From: Pseudomonas sp. LFM046
GTDB taxonomy: Bacteria; Pseudomonadota; Gammaproteobacteria; Pseudomonadales; Pseudomonadaceae
Direction of reading: 5' to 3'
Length of the DNA stretch: 64,000 nucleotides
Assembly (NCBI RefSeq): GCF_000949385.2
Contig: NZ_JYKO02000001.1
Coordinates: forward strand, 5,354,678-5,418,677
This document shows positions 31,371 through 41,930 of this stretch, in pieces. Every line of letters starts with the position of its first letter. Position 1 is the first letter of the stretch. The notes beneath the pieces were generated by a model that was not told the origin of the DNA, made no database searches, and worked only from the letters and a program-made list of their open reading frames with translations. The position numbers and the translations under genes are program-made.

Positions 31371-32167
31371 CGAAGTACCTCAAGCATTGCGTGATGGGTG
31401 AGCGGAAGCATCCAGCGGGATTCTCCAGTATTTACGCCGCCCCTTCGCGCACGGTCAATTACCCAGCCCCGCGCTTCCACCCGCCGCCCCACCAGGCGCT
31501 CCAGCGCGGCGACATCGAACTGCCGCAAACGCTTCGGCTCGATCCGCAGCACCAGCGGACCGTCCAGCCGGACCCAGACCCCGCCGCGATTGCGCTCCAC
31601 CTTGACCACTCGCCCCTGTAACAGCGCAAAGCCGGACTGACGCAGTTGCCAGGGCGACTGCTGGGGCGGCCTGCGCCACAGACCACGCCCGGCCCGACGC
31701 GCCTCTCGCTCGGCGACGGCATGACAATCGCTGAGAGCGGCGTTCGGGGCGATGGCGACATGGAAGCCCAACCCTTCAGCGAGCAGACGCTCCTCCAGGT
31801 TGCGACCACGGCTGTCATAGAGATGAGCGAGGGTGCGACCGTACCGGTCTCGTGGCTCACTCCCCAGGCGCAGGCCAACGCGGCCGTCACTGGATTTCAC
31901 CAGTTCGGCCAGACGCCTGCGAGCCGCCTCTGCGTAGGGCTCTGCTGGCCGCCCCTTGCGAGCAAGCTCGGGCGCATTCAGACCGATCAGACGAACATTT
32001 CGGCCGTCAGATAGGCGCAGAGTGTCACCATCGACGACCTTGAGGACTTTGTAGGAAGGCACTCTGCCCGGGACCGGGCAGGCGGCCTGAAGGGAAAAAC
32101 TCAGGACCAGAAAAAAGAAAAAGGCGCCTGTCAAAGGCGCCTTTTTCGTCAGCGGGGACTTGGCCAT
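31367..32167 (-). CDS. Secreted thermonuclease-fold (SNase) nuclease
   Basis: Predicted calcium-dependent nuclease of the SNase/TNase family, 266 residues. The N-terminus KKAPLTGAFFFFLVLSFSLQA is a signal peptide, followed by VVDGDTLRL, RLIGLNAPE and RDRYGRTLAHLY, which carry the conserved Asp, Arg and Glu positions of the fold. After about residue 190 comes an extra OB-like basic domain. The ATG at 32167 is the only start that keeps the signal peptide. The signal-peptide codons overlap the rpmE terminator (see terminator 32118-32146), so readthrough from rpmE would be limited. Confidence 0.87.
   Translation of the reverse strand: MAKSPLTKKAPLTGAFFFFLVLSFSLQAACPVPGRVPSYKVLKVVDGDTLRLSDGRNVRLIGLNAPELARKGRPAEPYAEAARRRLAELVKSSDGRVGLRLGSEPRDRYGRTLAHLYDSRGRNLEERLLAEGLGFHVAIAPNAALSDCHAVAEREARRAGRGLWRRPPQQSPWQLRQSGFALLQGRVVKVERNRGGVWVRLDGPLVLRIEPKRLRQFDVAALERLVGRRVEARGWVIDRARRGGVNTGESRWMLPLTHHAMLEVLR
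32118..32146 (-). terminator. rpmE terminator located inside nuclease codons 8-17
   Basis: AAAAAGGCGCC (32118-32128) pairs with GGCGCCTTTTT (32136-32146) around a 7-base loop. Read on the minus strand the stem is followed by TTTTTC and a further T-run. It lies 48 bases past the rpmE stop and 21 bases inside the nuclease gene, where it encodes the Lys-Lys and Phe-rich part of the signal peptide. Confidence 0.85.
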
Positions 32168-32193
32168 TCGGCCTTCCCGGGCTGTTCGGGCAC

Positions 32194-32406
32194 TTACTTG
32201 GTGCCGAACACACCGAAACGCTGCTTGAAGCGATCGATACGGCCGCCGGTGTCCAGCACTTTCTGCTTGCCGGTGTAGAACGGGTGGCACTCGGAGCACA
32301 CGTCGAGGCTGATGTTCTTGCCGAGGGTGGAGCGGGTCTTGATGACGTTGCCGCAGCTGCAAGTGGCTTCGATCGCTACGTATTCGGGATGGATTTCCGG
32401 TTTCAT
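32194..32406 (-). CDS. rpmE: 50S ribosomal protein L31, zinc-binding type
   Basis: Large-subunit ribosomal protein of 70 residues that bridges the subunits. Cysteines at 16, 18, 37 and 40 (CSC and CSEC) form the zinc site, so this is the C+ paralogue used when zinc is sufficient. The Zn-free paralogue is not in the window. ATG 32406 begins MKPEIHPEY; the longer open frame upstream is not conserved. It has its own promoter at 32477-32504 and is divergent from priA. Confidence 0.97.
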   Translation of the reverse strand: MKPEIHPEYVAIEATCSCGNVIKTRSTLGKNISLDVCSECHPFYTGKQKVLDTGGRIDRFKQRFGVFGTK

Positions 32407-32476
32407 TGCTTGATCCTCAGGTCTGGCGTGCCGCCACCCGACCCTATGTCGAGCACCGCACGGAAACAGGCGGCGG

Positions 32477-32504
32477 ATGATACCAGAGTGAGGGGGTGTT
32501 GCAA
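32477..32504 (-). promoter_or_regulatory. Sigma-70-type promoter for rpmE
   Basis: On the minus strand TTGCAA (32499-32504) and TATCAT (32477-32482) are separated by 16 bases, with TGG directly before the -10 as an extended element. It lies 70 bases before the rpmE ATG. Confidence 0.6.
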
Positions 32505-32572
32505 GGTGCCGGCCGCACCGGCTGTCGCACGGAGCCATGCTAAGATCGCGGCTTTTCACCCGGGATCGCCCC

Positions 32573-34795
32573 TTGTCCGACGCCCCCATCCTGCGCCTCG
32601 CCCTGCCCTCGCCCCTGCGCCGCCTGTTCGACTACCGGGCGCCGGCTGGCGTGCCCCGCGCTGCCCTGCAGCCGGGGGTGCGCCTGCGGGTGCCCTTCGG
32701 CCGCCGTGAGATCATCGGCGTGCTGGTCGAACTGGCCGAGACAAGCGAGGTGCCGGCGGACAAGCTCAAGCCCGCCCTGGAGCTGCTGGACAAGCATCCG
32801 CCCCTGCCGCCCGCGCTGTTCAAGCTGTGCCTCTGGACGGCCCAGTACTACCAGCACAGCCTGGGGGATACCCTGAGCTGGGCGCTGCCGGTACTGCTGC
32901 GCCAAGGCGAACCGGCCGAGGCGCGGCAGGAGCGCTTCTGGCATGCCGTCCCCGGCGCCAGCCTCGACGACCCGCGCCTGGCCCGAGCACCGCGCCAGCG
33001 CCAGGCCCTGGCGACCCTCGCCCAGCACCCCCACGGCGTGGCCCACCAGCTGCTTAGCCAGCTCCAGCTGAACAAGGACAGCCTGGATATTCTGCTGGAC
33101 AAGGGACTGGCGCGAGTCGAAGTGCGCCGTCAGGCCTCCAGCGAACGCCATGGCCCTCTGCTGGCCCAGCCGGAGCTGCCGCTCAACCCCGAGCAGCGCG
33201 CCGCCTTCGACGCGGTGCACGCCTCCTTCGGCAGCTTCAATGCCCTGCTGCTGGCGGGGGTCACCGGCAGCGGCAAGACCGAGGTCTACTTGCAGCTGAT
33301 CCGCCAGACCCTGGAAGCCGGCAAGCAGGCCCTGGTGCTGATTCCCGAAATCAATCTCGGCCCCCAGACCCTGGAGCGCTTCTCCCGCCGCTTCAATGCA
33401 CGCATCGCCCTGCTCCACTCGGCGGTGAACGATCGCGAGCGCCTGGATGCCTGGCTGGCCGCTCGGGACGGCGAGGCCGACATCATCATCGGCACCCGCT
33501 CCGCGCTCTTCACGCCCATGAAGAATCCCGGCCTGATCATCATCGACGAGGAGCACGACGCTTCCTATAAACAGCAGGAAGGCCTGCGCTACCACGCCCG
33601 CGACCTGGCTCTGGTACGCGCCCGCCAGGACAACATCCCGATCCTGCTGGGCTCGGCCACGCCGTCCCTGGAAAGCCTGCAGAACGCCCATGCCGGTCGC
33701 TACGGCCTGCTGCGCCTGACCCAACGCGCCGGCGGCGCCAAACAACCGCGCTTCCTGCGCCTGGACGTGAAGAGCCTGCCCCTGGACTCCGGCATCTCCA
33801 TGCCCCTGCAGCAGGCCATCGCCCAGACCCTGGCCGCCGGCCAGCAGGTGTTGGTGTTCCTCAACCGTCGCGGCTTCGCCCCCACCCTGCTGTGCCACGA
33901 CTGCGGCTGGATCAGCCAGTGCCCACGCTGCGATGCGCGCATGACTCTGCACCAACGCTTCAACGAACTGCGCTGTCACCATTGCGGCCATACCCAGCGC
34001 CAACCGCCCAGTTGCCCCGACTGCGGGCGCGTGGATCTGCGCCCAGTGGGCGCCGGCACCGAGCGCGCAGAGGAGCGCCTGTCGATCCTTTTCCCGAAAA
34101 CCCCGGTGTTGCGCATCGACCGTGATAGCACGGCGCGCAAGGACGCCATGGACAAGCTGTTCGCCACCATCCAGCGCGGCGAGCCCTGCATCCTGGTGGG
34201 CACCCAGATGCTCGCCAAGGGGCACCATTTCCCCCGGGTCACCCTGGTGGCCATCCTCGATGCCGATGGCGGCCTGTTCTCCGCCGACTTCCGCGCCAGC
34301 GAGCGCATGGCCCAGCTCATCGTCCAGGTGGCGGGCCGTGCCGGGCGCGCCGAAGAGCCGGGGCGGGTGATCATCCAGACCCACCTGGCCGACCACCCAT
34401 TGCTGGTGCAGCTCACCGAGCAGGGTTACTTCGCCTTCGCTGAGCAGGCCCTCTCCGAGCGGCGCGCGGCCGGCCTGCCACCCTTCGCCCATCTCGCCCT
34501 GCTGCGTGCCGAAGCGCACAAGCCCGGCCAGGCGGAGGACTTCCTCGACAGCGCCTGCACCGAAGCGGAGCACCAATTGGCCGACCTGGGCCTGAATGGC
34601 GTGGAATTGCTGGGCCCGGTGCCCGCCCCCATGGAACGACGCGCCGGCCGCTACCGTGCGCAGCTGCTGCTGCAGGCCAACGCCCGGGCGCCGCTGCACC
34701 GCCTGCTGACGCCCTGGAGCCAGGCACTGGAGCAGTTGCCCGGCGGCCGCGCCGTGCGCTGGTCCCTGGATGTCGACCCCATCGACCTGTTCTAG
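32573..34795 (+). CDS. priA: Primosomal replication restart helicase PriA
   Basis: Superfamily 2 3'-5' DNA helicase that recognises stalled forks and reloads DnaB. From the TTG at 32573 the product is 740 residues, the usual Pseudomonas length, beginning [23 protein letters not shown]. Walker A is GVTGSGKTE, Walker B is [12 protein letters not shown]. An eight-cysteine zinc region follows ([14 protein letters not shown] ... [18 protein letters not shown]). The upstream ATG at 32537 overlaps a -10-like TAAGAT (32541-32546), so the TTG start is favoured. Confidence 0.94.
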   Translation: MSDAPILRLALPSPLRRLFDYRAPAGVPRAALQPGVRLRVPFGRREIIGVLVELAETSEVPADKLKPALELLDKHPPLPPALFKLCLWTAQYYQHSLGDTLSWALPVLLRQGEPAEARQERFWHAVPGASLDDPRLARAPRQRQALATLAQHPHGVAHQLLSQLQLNKDSLDILLDKGLARVEVRRQASSERHGPLLAQPELPLNPEQRAAFDAVHASFGSFNALLLAGVTGSGKTEVYLQLIRQTLEAGKQALVLIPEINLGPQTLERFSRRFNARIALLHSAVNDRERLDAWLAARDGEADIIIGTRSALFTPMKNPGLIIIDEEHDASYKQQEGLRYHARDLALVRARQDNIPILLGSATPSLESLQNAHAGRYGLLRLTQRAGGAKQPRFLRLDVKSLPLDSGISMPLQQAIAQTLAAGQQVLVFLNRRGFAPTLLCHDCGWISQCPRCDARMTLHQRFNELRCHHCGHTQRQPPSCPDCGRVDLRPVGAGTERAEERLSILFPKTPVLRIDRDSTARKDAMDKLFATIQRGEPCILVGTQMLAKGHHFPRVTLVAILDADGGLFSADFRASERMAQLIVQVAGRAGRAEEPGRVIIQTHLADHPLLVQLTEQGYFAFAEQALSERRAAGLPPFAHLALLRAEAHKPGQAEDFLDSACTEAEHQLADLGLNGVELLGPVPAPMERRAGRYRAQLLLQANARAPLHRLLTPWSQALEQLPGGRAVRWSLDVDPIDLF

Positions 34796-34850
34796 CCCCG
34801 ACCGCTCGGCCGACAGCACCAGGCCGTGCTTGCGGCTTGCGGCTTAAAAC

Positions 34851-36672
<1,822 letters not shown>

Positions 36673-36678
36673 CGGACT

Positions 36679-37398
36679 ATGGCGAAGAAAAAAACCACCC
36701 CCCCCAAACGCGGCGCAAGCCGCTACCAGGCGCCGGCGAAGAAACCGGTGCCTGGCTGGGTCTGGCTGGCCATCGGATTGGTCATCGGTGGCTTTGTGGT
36801 GTTCCTGAACCAGCTCGAGCCCGGCCGCGACGAAGTGCGCCGGACCAAACCCGAGCAGGCAGCGGCGGGCACCGCCGGCGGGAAGGCCGGCAGCGACGCT
36901 GGCAAGGTCCAGGGCAAGCCGACTCCTCCCGCACCACAGGAGCCGGCAAAACCGAAATACGACTTCTACACCCTGCTGCCGGAGTCGGAGGTCATAGTGC
37001 CGCCCGAAGCCGTACCCAAGGAAACGCCTGCCACACCGCAGGACCAGAAGCCGGTCAGCCCCGAGGAAGCCGCGAAGCTCGACGCCGCACGCGCTCAGGC
37101 CGCCCTCAACGGTCAGTCCGTGCCTCCGCCGCCGGTGGTGGCCAAGGCGCCGGTCACCAACCAGTTCTTCCTCCAGGCGGGTTCCTTCCGCAAGCGCGAT
37201 GACGCCGACCGGGTGCGCGCCCAGATCATTCTCCTGGGCCAGAACGTCCAGGTGGAATCCGGCACCGTCCGCGAGGAAACCTGGTACCGCGTGCTGGTTG
37301 GCCCCTTCGCCAATCGCGAGCAACTCGCGTCGGCACAGAAGCAATTGGCCGGCAGCGGCTTCAGCAATCTGCTGTTACAGCAGCGCCAGAGCCGTTGA
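36679..37398 (+). CDS. FtsN-like SPOR-domain membrane protein
   Basis: Bitopic inner-membrane protein of 239 residues that probably binds septal peptidoglycan. A short basic cytoplasmic tail (MAKKKTTPPKRGASRYQAP) precedes a single membrane helix (about 31-49, WVWLAIGLVIGGFVVFL). A Pro/Lys/Ala-rich periplasmic linker leads to a C-terminal SPOR domain (about 160-236, NQFFLQAGSFRKRDDAD). The layout matches FtsN of Pseudomonas. It starts 6 bases after argS and so is probably co-transcribed. Confidence 0.85.
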   Translation: MAKKKTTPPKRGASRYQAPAKKPVPGWVWLAIGLVIGGFVVFLNQLEPGRDEVRRTKPEQAAAGTAGGKAGSDAGKVQGKPTPPAPQEPAKPKYDFYTLLPESEVIVPPEAVPKETPATPQDQKPVSPEEAAKLDAARAQAALNGQSVPPPPVVAKAPVTNQFFLQAGSFRKRDDADRVRAQIILLGQNVQVESGTVREETWYRVLVGPFANREQLASAQKQLAGSGFSNLLLQQRQSR

Positions 37399-37418
37399 GC
37401 CGGTAATCACCTTGCCCG

Positions 37419-37447
37419 GTTGAAAAGCCGGGCAAGGCCCCCCATCT
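37419..37447 (+). promoter_or_regulatory. RpoH (sigma-32)-type heat-shock promoter for hslVU
   Basis: GTTGAAA (37419-37425) and CCCCATCT (37440-37447) are separated by 14 bases. This is close to the sigma-32 consensus CTTGAAA-N13/14-CCCCATNT. It lies 46 bases before the hslV start and overlaps a 10-bp hairpin (37410-37437, CCTTGCCCGG with CCGGGCAAGG). Confidence 0.72.
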
Positions 37448-37493
37448 GAGTCTTCATTCGGGCATTCCGCCCCGCTGCGTGGAGACTCTCCCC

Positions 37494-38024
37494 TTGACCA
37501 CCATCGTTTCAGTTCGCCGCAACGGCAAAGTCGTCATGGGCGGCGACGGCCAGGTTTCCCTCGGCAACACCGTCATGAAGAGCAACGCCCGCAAGGTTCG
37601 CCGTCTCTACCACGGTCAGGTCCTGGCCGGCTTCGCCGGTGCCACCGCCGACGCCTTCACCCTCTTCGAGCGTTTCGAGGGCCAGCTGGAGAAACACCAG
37701 GGCCACCTGGTCCGCGCCGCCGTCGAACTGGCCAAGGACTGGCGCACCGACCGTTCCCTGAGCCGCCTGGAAGCCATGCTTGCCGTGGCCAACAAGGATG
37801 CTTCGCTGATCATCACCGGCAATGGCGACGTGGTCGAACCCGAGCACGGTCTGATCGCCATGGGCTCCGGCGGTGGTTTCGCCCAGGCCGCCGCCCTGGC
37901 ACTGCTGCAACACACCGAGCTGTCCGCCCGTGAAGTGGCCGAGACCGCCCTGAACATCGCCGGCTCCATTTGCGTGTTCACCAACCAGAACCTGACCATC
38001 GAGGAACTGGACAGCGCCGAGTGA
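37494..38024 (+). CDS. hslV: ATP-dependent protease peptidase subunit HslV (ClpQ)
   Basis: Proteasome-like threonine peptidase that forms a dodecamer capped by HslU. After Met removal the N-terminus is Thr-Thr-Ile-Val-Ser, exposing the catalytic Thr. Length is 176 residues, normal. The start is TTG at 37494, needed for this N-terminus; a GTG five codons upstream would mask the Thr. Compared with the usual AGDICxxTN segment this protein has AGSICVFTN, and GSGGPYAQAAARALL reads [15 protein letters not shown]. Both are substitutions near the cation site and subunit interface. hslU follows after 29 bases. Confidence 0.96.
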   Translation: MTTIVSVRRNGKVVMGGDGQVSLGNTVMKSNARKVRRLYHGQVLAGFAGATADAFTLFERFEGQLEKHQGHLVRAAVELAKDWRTDRSLSRLEAMLAVANKDASLIITGNGDVVEPEHGLIAMGSGGGFAQAAALALLQHTELSAREVAETALNIAGSICVFTNQNLTIEELDSAE

Positions 38025-38053
38025 GGCCGCCGTCCTGCAATGGAGCAATTTTC

Positions 38054-39391
38054 ATGTCCATGACGCCCCGCGAAATCGTCCACGAACTCAATCGCCACAT
38101 CGTTGGCCAGGACGACGCCAAGCGCGCCGTCGCCATCGCCCTGCGCAATCGCTGGCGCCGCATGCAGCTGCCGGCCGAACTGCGCGCCGAGGTGACGCCC
38201 AAGAACATCCTGATGATCGGCCCGACCGGCGTCGGCAAGACCGAAATCGCCCGTCGCCTGGCCAAGCTGGCCAACGCGCCCTTCATCAAGGTCGAAGCCA
38301 CCAAGTTCACCGAAGTGGGCTATGTCGGCCGTGACGTCGAATCCATCATTCGCGACCTGGCCGACGCCGCCGTGAAGATGATGCGCGAGCAGGAAATGCA
38401 CCGGGTGCGCTACCGCGCGGAAGACGCCGCCGAAGAGCGCATCCTCGACGCCCTGCTGCCCCAGGCTCGCACCGGTTTCGGCGACGAGCAGCCGCGGGAG
38501 GATTCCAACACCCGCCAGCTGTTCCGCAAGCGCCTGCGGGAAGGCCAGTTGGACGACAAGGAAATCGACATCGAAGTGGCCGAATCCCCGGCGGGCGTGG
38601 AAATCATGGCCCCGCCCGGCATGGAAGAGATGACCAACCAGCTGCAGAACCTCTTCTCCAACCTTGGCAAGGGCAAGCGCAAGGCCCGCAAGATGAAGGT
38701 GAAGGAAGCCATGAAGCTGGTGCGCGACGAGGAAGCCGCGCGCCTGGTGAACGAGGAAGAGCTCAAGGCTGCTGCCCTGGAAGCCGTGGAACAGAACGGC
38801 ATCGTCTTCATCGACGAGATCGACAAGGTGGCCAAGCGTGGCAACGTCGGCGGCGCCGATGTGTCCCGCGAGGGCGTACAGCGCGACCTGCTGCCGCTGA
38901 TCGAAGGCTGCACCGTGAACACCAAGCTGGGCATGGTGAAGACCGACCACATCCTGTTCATCGCCTCCGGTGCCTTCCACCTGTCCAAGCCCAGTGACCT
39001 GGTGCCGGAACTGCAGGGTCGCCTGCCGATCCGCGTGGAGCTCAAGGCCCTGAGCCCGGAAGACTTCGAGCGCATCCTCACCGAGCCCCATGCCTCGCTG
39101 ACCGAGCAATACAGCGCGCTGCTGAAGACCGAAGGCCTGAATATCGAGTTCGGCGCCGACGGCATCAAGCGCCTGGCCGAGATTGCCTGGCAGGTGAACG
39201 AGAAGACCGAGAACATCGGTGCCCGCCGTCTGCACACCCTGCTCGAGCGCCTGCTGGAAGAGGTGTCCTTCAGCGCCGGCGACCTGGCCGCCCAGCACGA
39301 CGAGAAGCCGATCCACATCGACGCCGCCTACGTGAACAGCCACCTCGGCGAGCTGGCCCAGGACGAAGACCTGTCGCGCTACATCCTCTGA
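38054..39391 (+). CDS. hslU: ATP-dependent protease ATPase subunit HslU (ClpY)
   Basis: AAA+ unfoldase partner of HslV, 445 residues. Walker A is GPTGVGKT at 56-63, preceded by the HslU-specific N-terminus [34 protein letters not shown]. The pore motif GYVGRD follows. The intermediate I-domain (about 110-240) is charged and helical. Walker B is [13 protein letters not shown], and sensor 2 lies in [15 protein letters not shown]. The C-terminal LSRYIL tail, which docks into HslV and activates it, is intact. Confidence 0.97.
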   Translation: MSMTPREIVHELNRHIVGQDDAKRAVAIALRNRWRRMQLPAELRAEVTPKNILMIGPTGVGKTEIARRLAKLANAPFIKVEATKFTEVGYVGRDVESIIRDLADAAVKMMREQEMHRVRYRAEDAAEERILDALLPQARTGFGDEQPREDSNTRQLFRKRLREGQLDDKEIDIEVAESPAGVEIMAPPGMEEMTNQLQNLFSNLGKGKRKARKMKVKEAMKLVRDEEAARLVNEEELKAAALEAVEQNGIVFIDEIDKVAKRGNVGGADVSREGVQRDLLPLIEGCTVNTKLGMVKTDHILFIASGAFHLSKPSDLVPELQGRLPIRVELKALSPEDFERILTEPHASLTEQYSALLKTEGLNIEFGADGIKRLAEIAWQVNEKTENIGARRLHTLLERLLEEVSFSAGDLAAQHDEKPIHIDAAYVNSHLGELAQDEDLSRYIL

Positions 39392-39404
39392 CAGGCGCAA
39401 AATC

Positions 39405-39432
39405 CATACAGCCGGCATCAGCCGGCTGTATG
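39405..39432 (+). terminator. Hairpin terminator after hslU
   Basis: CATACAGCCGGC (39405-39416), ATCA, GCCGGCTGTATG (39421-39432): a 12-bp perfect stem, followed only by the short T-rich TGTTTGG, so termination may be partial. The DUF971 gene begins 17 bases later. Confidence 0.65.
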
Positions 39433-39449
39433 TGTTTGGAGACCCCTAA

Positions 39450-39824
39450 ATGCGCATCCCCAGCGGTATCGAACTGCACAAGGCCTCCCGGACCCTGACC
39501 CTGAAATACGGGCCGGAGGAAAGCTACACCCTCTCCGCCGAATTCCTGCGCGTGCACTCCCCTTCAGCCGAGGTCCAGGGCCACGGCAAACCCATCCTCC
39601 AGTACGGCAAGATAAACGTCGGCCTGAGCAAGCTGGAGCCGGCGGGCAATTACGCCCTGAAATTGACCTTCGATGACGGTCACGACAGCGGCCTCTTCAC
39701 CTGGGACTACCTCTATCAGCTCGCCACCCGCCAGGAAGAGCTGTGGAACGACTACCTCCAGGAACTCGCTACCGCTGGTCGCTCCCGCGATCCGGACGAA
39801 TCCGTGGTCCGGCTGATGCTCTGA
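39450..39824 (+). CDS. DUF971 / gamma-butyrobetaine hydroxylase-like N-terminal domain protein
   Basis: Small standalone domain of 124 residues (IPSGIELHKASRTLTLKYGPEESYTLSAEFLRVHSPSAEVQGH). In eukaryotes the same domain precedes 2-oxoglutarate oxygenases; in bacteria it is found alone, or with Fe-S scaffold-type proteins. The conserved GKPILQYGKINVGLSKLEPAGNYALKLTFDDGHDSGLFTWDYLYQL is present. It lies between hslU and phaC1 in the conserved Pseudomonas order. Molecular function is not known; there are no catalytic motifs I can name. Confidence 0.88.
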   Translation: MRIPSGIELHKASRTLTLKYGPEESYTLSAEFLRVHSPSAEVQGHGKPILQYGKINVGLSKLEPAGNYALKLTFDDGHDSGLFTWDYLYQLATRQEELWNDYLQELATAGRSRDPDESVVRLML

Positions 39825-39964
39825 ATGGGTGCAGGCCACGCCCCGCGCCGGTTCGAACCGCCCAAGGTTAGGGCGCATTTTCTAAATACCCGCGACATAC
39901 TCGCGCCGCAGCGACCTTTCTGTGGCGAACTTGCGCAAACTGACAAACTCGGGTAACCAAGGTC

Positions 39965-39980
39965 TGGCAGGTTCCATGCA
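39965..39980 (+). promoter_or_regulatory. Sigma-54-type -24/-12 promoter for phaC1
   Basis: TGGCAGGTTCCATGCA has GG and GC with exactly 10 bases between them, as required, and matches TGGCACGN4TTGCW at most positions. Transcription would start near 39991, about 110 bases before phaC1. An imperfect inverted pair, CTCGGGTAACC (39948-39958) and GGTAACCCGAG (40031-40041), flanks it. Confidence 0.6.
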
Positions 39981-40099
39981 TTTGGCAAGGCCAGATACAG
40001 AGAAATCAGCGAAGTTCGCTTCGCCTTCCCGGTAACCCGAGCGAGTCAGCGCACTGTTCCGCCAGGGGCTGCTCGACTCAGGACAATGGAGCGTCGTAG

Positions 40100-41779
40100 A
40101 TGAGCAACAAGAACAACGAAGACCTGCAGCAACAAGCTTCGGAAAGCACCTTGAACCTCAATCCGGTGATAGGCATCCGTCGCAAGGACCTGCTTTCTTC
40201 GGCTCGGATGGTGTTGTTGCAGGCCATCAAGCAACCTTTTCACAGTGCAAAACACGTCGCCCACTTCGGCCTGGAATTGAAGAACGTGCTGCTTGGCCAA
40301 TCCGGCCTGCAACCGGAAGCCGATGACCGCCGCTTCAATGACCCGGCCTGGAGCCAGAACCCGCTGTACAAGCGTTACCTGCAAACCTACCTGGCCTGGC
40401 GCAAGGAGCTGCATAGCTGGGTCGAGCACAGCAATCTCTCCGCGCAGGACACCAGCCGCGGCCACTTCGTCATCAACCTGATGACCGAGGCCATGGCCCC
40501 CACCAACTCCATGGCCAACCCGGCCGCGGTCAAGCGTTTCTTCGAAACCGGCGGCAAAAGCCTGCTGGACGGCCTCTCCCACCTGGCCAAGGACCTGGTG
40601 AACAACGGCGGCATGCCGAGCCAGGTGAACATGGAGGCCTTCGAGGTCGGCAAGAACCTCGCCACCACCGAAGGCGCAGTGGTTTTCCGCAACGACGTGC
40701 TGGAACTGATCCAGTACAAGCCCATTACCGAAAGCGTGCACGAGCGCCCGCTGCTGGTGGTGCCGCCGCAGATCAACAAGTTCTATGTCTTCGACCTGTC
40801 GCCGGAAAAGAGCCTGGCGCGCTTCTGCCTGCGCAGCAATCTGCAGACCTTCATCATCAGCTGGCGCAACCCGACCAAGGCGCAGCGCGAGTGGGGCCTG
40901 TCCACCTACATCGACGCGCTGAAGGAAACCATCGACGTCATCCTGAAGATCACCGGCGCGAAGGACCTCAACATCCTCGGCGCCTGCTCGGGCGGCATCA
41001 CCACCGTGGCCCTGCTCGGCCACTACCAGGCCATCGGTGAACACAAGGTCAACGCCTTCACCCAGATGGTCAGCGTCCTCGACTTCACGTTCGACACCCA
41101 GGTTGCCCTGTTCGCCGACGAGCAGACCCTCGAGGCAGCCAAGCGCCGCTCGTACCAGGCAGGCGTGCTGGAAGGCAAGGACATGGCCAAGGTCTTCGCC
41201 TGGATGCGCCCCAACGACCTGATCTGGAACTACTGGGTCAACAACTACCTGCTGGGCAATGAACCGCCCGCTTTCGACATCCTCTACTGGAACAACGACA
41301 CCACCCGCCTGCCTGCGGCCCTCCACGGCGAGCTGGTGGAAATGTACAAGACCAACCCGCTCACCCGACCCGACGCCCTGGAAGTCTGCGGCACCCCCAT
41401 CGACCTCAAGAAGGTCACCTGCGACTTCTACTGCCTGGCCGGCACCACCGACCACATCACCCCCTGGGAAGCCTGCTACCGCTCGGCCCGGCTGCTGGGT
41501 GGCAAGTGCGAGTTCGTGCTGTCCAACAGCGGCCATATCCAGAGCATCCTCAACCCGCCGGGCAACCCGAAGGCGCGCTTCTCCACCAACAGCGACATGC
41601 CGGCCGACCCCAAGGCCTGGCTGGAAAACGCTACCAAGCACGCCGACTCCTGGTGGCTGCACTGGCAGAAGTGGATCACCGAGCGGTCGGGTAAAACCAA
41701 GAACGCCAACTTCACCCTGGGCAACAAGGCCTATCCGGCCGGTGAAGCCTCGCCCGGCACCTACGTGCACGAACGATGA
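40100..41779 (+). CDS. phaC1: Class II medium-chain poly(3-hydroxyalkanoate) synthase 1
   Basis: Granule-bound synthase that polymerises (R)-3-hydroxyacyl-CoA of medium chain length. The 559-residue product has an alpha/beta-hydrolase core with lipase-like box GACSGG. The catalytic triad positions are Cys296, Asp451 and His479, exactly the family numbering. WRNPTKAQREWGLSTY and NNDTTRLPAALHGELVEMY are typical of class II. It is the first gene of the phaC1-phaZ-phaC2-phaD cluster. A sigma-54-type element lies upstream and an A-rich Crc/Hfq-like motif covers codons 3-6, suggesting nitrogen and carbon control. Confidence 0.98.
   Translation: MSNKNNEDLQQQASESTLNLNPVIGIRRKDLLSSARMVLLQAIKQPFHSAKHVAHFGLELKNVLLGQSGLQPEADDRRFNDPAWSQNPLYKRYLQTYLAWRKELHSWVEHSNLSAQDTSRGHFVINLMTEAMAPTNSMANPAAVKRFFETGGKSLLDGLSHLAKDLVNNGGMPSQVNMEAFEVGKNLATTEGAVVFRNDVLELIQYKPITESVHERPLLVVPPQINKFYVFDLSPEKSLARFCLRSNLQTFIISWRNPTKAQREWGLSTYIDALKETIDVILKITGAKDLNILGACSGGITTVALLGHYQAIGEHKVNAFTQMVSVLDFTFDTQVALFADEQTLEAAKRRSYQAGVLEGKDMAKVFAWMRPNDLIWNYWVNNYLLGNEPPAFDILYWNNDTTRLPAALHGELVEMYKTNPLTRPDALEVCGTPIDLKKVTCDFYCLAGTTDHITPWEACYRSARLLGGKCEFVLSNSGHIQSILNPPGNPKARFSTNSDMPADPKAWLENATKHADSWWLHWQKWITERSGKTKNANFTLGNKAYPAGEASPGTYVHER
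40106..40117 (+). promoter_or_regulatory. Crc/Hfq-type A-rich (AANAANAA) motif in phaC1 codons
   Basis: AACAAGAACAAC begins 6 bases after the A of the phaC1 ATG and fits AANAANAA. Such motifs at translation starts are bound by Hfq with Crc in pseudomonads to block translation when preferred carbon sources are present. Translational control of phaC1 by Crc is known in P. putida. Confidence 0.6.
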
Positions 41780-41930
41780 GAAATTGCGCCCTGCGCACCA
41801 TTGCCCATGGCACCGGGATGTGCCCTGTGCGTCGCCGGCAACCGCCGGCGGCGCCAGCCAGGCACTGCCTGGCGGACTCGGGGGAGGCCGGACGTCTCTC
41901 CCGGCTTGCTAATCGATAGGGCTACCGCGC

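Noticed and set aside
32537-32572. ATG start for priA
   Set aside because: It lies on a -10-like TAAGAT and gives 12 unconserved residues; the TTG at 32573 gives the normal N-terminus.
37479-37493. GTG start for hslV
   Set aside because: It would hide the catalytic N-terminal Thr, which must follow the initiator Met.
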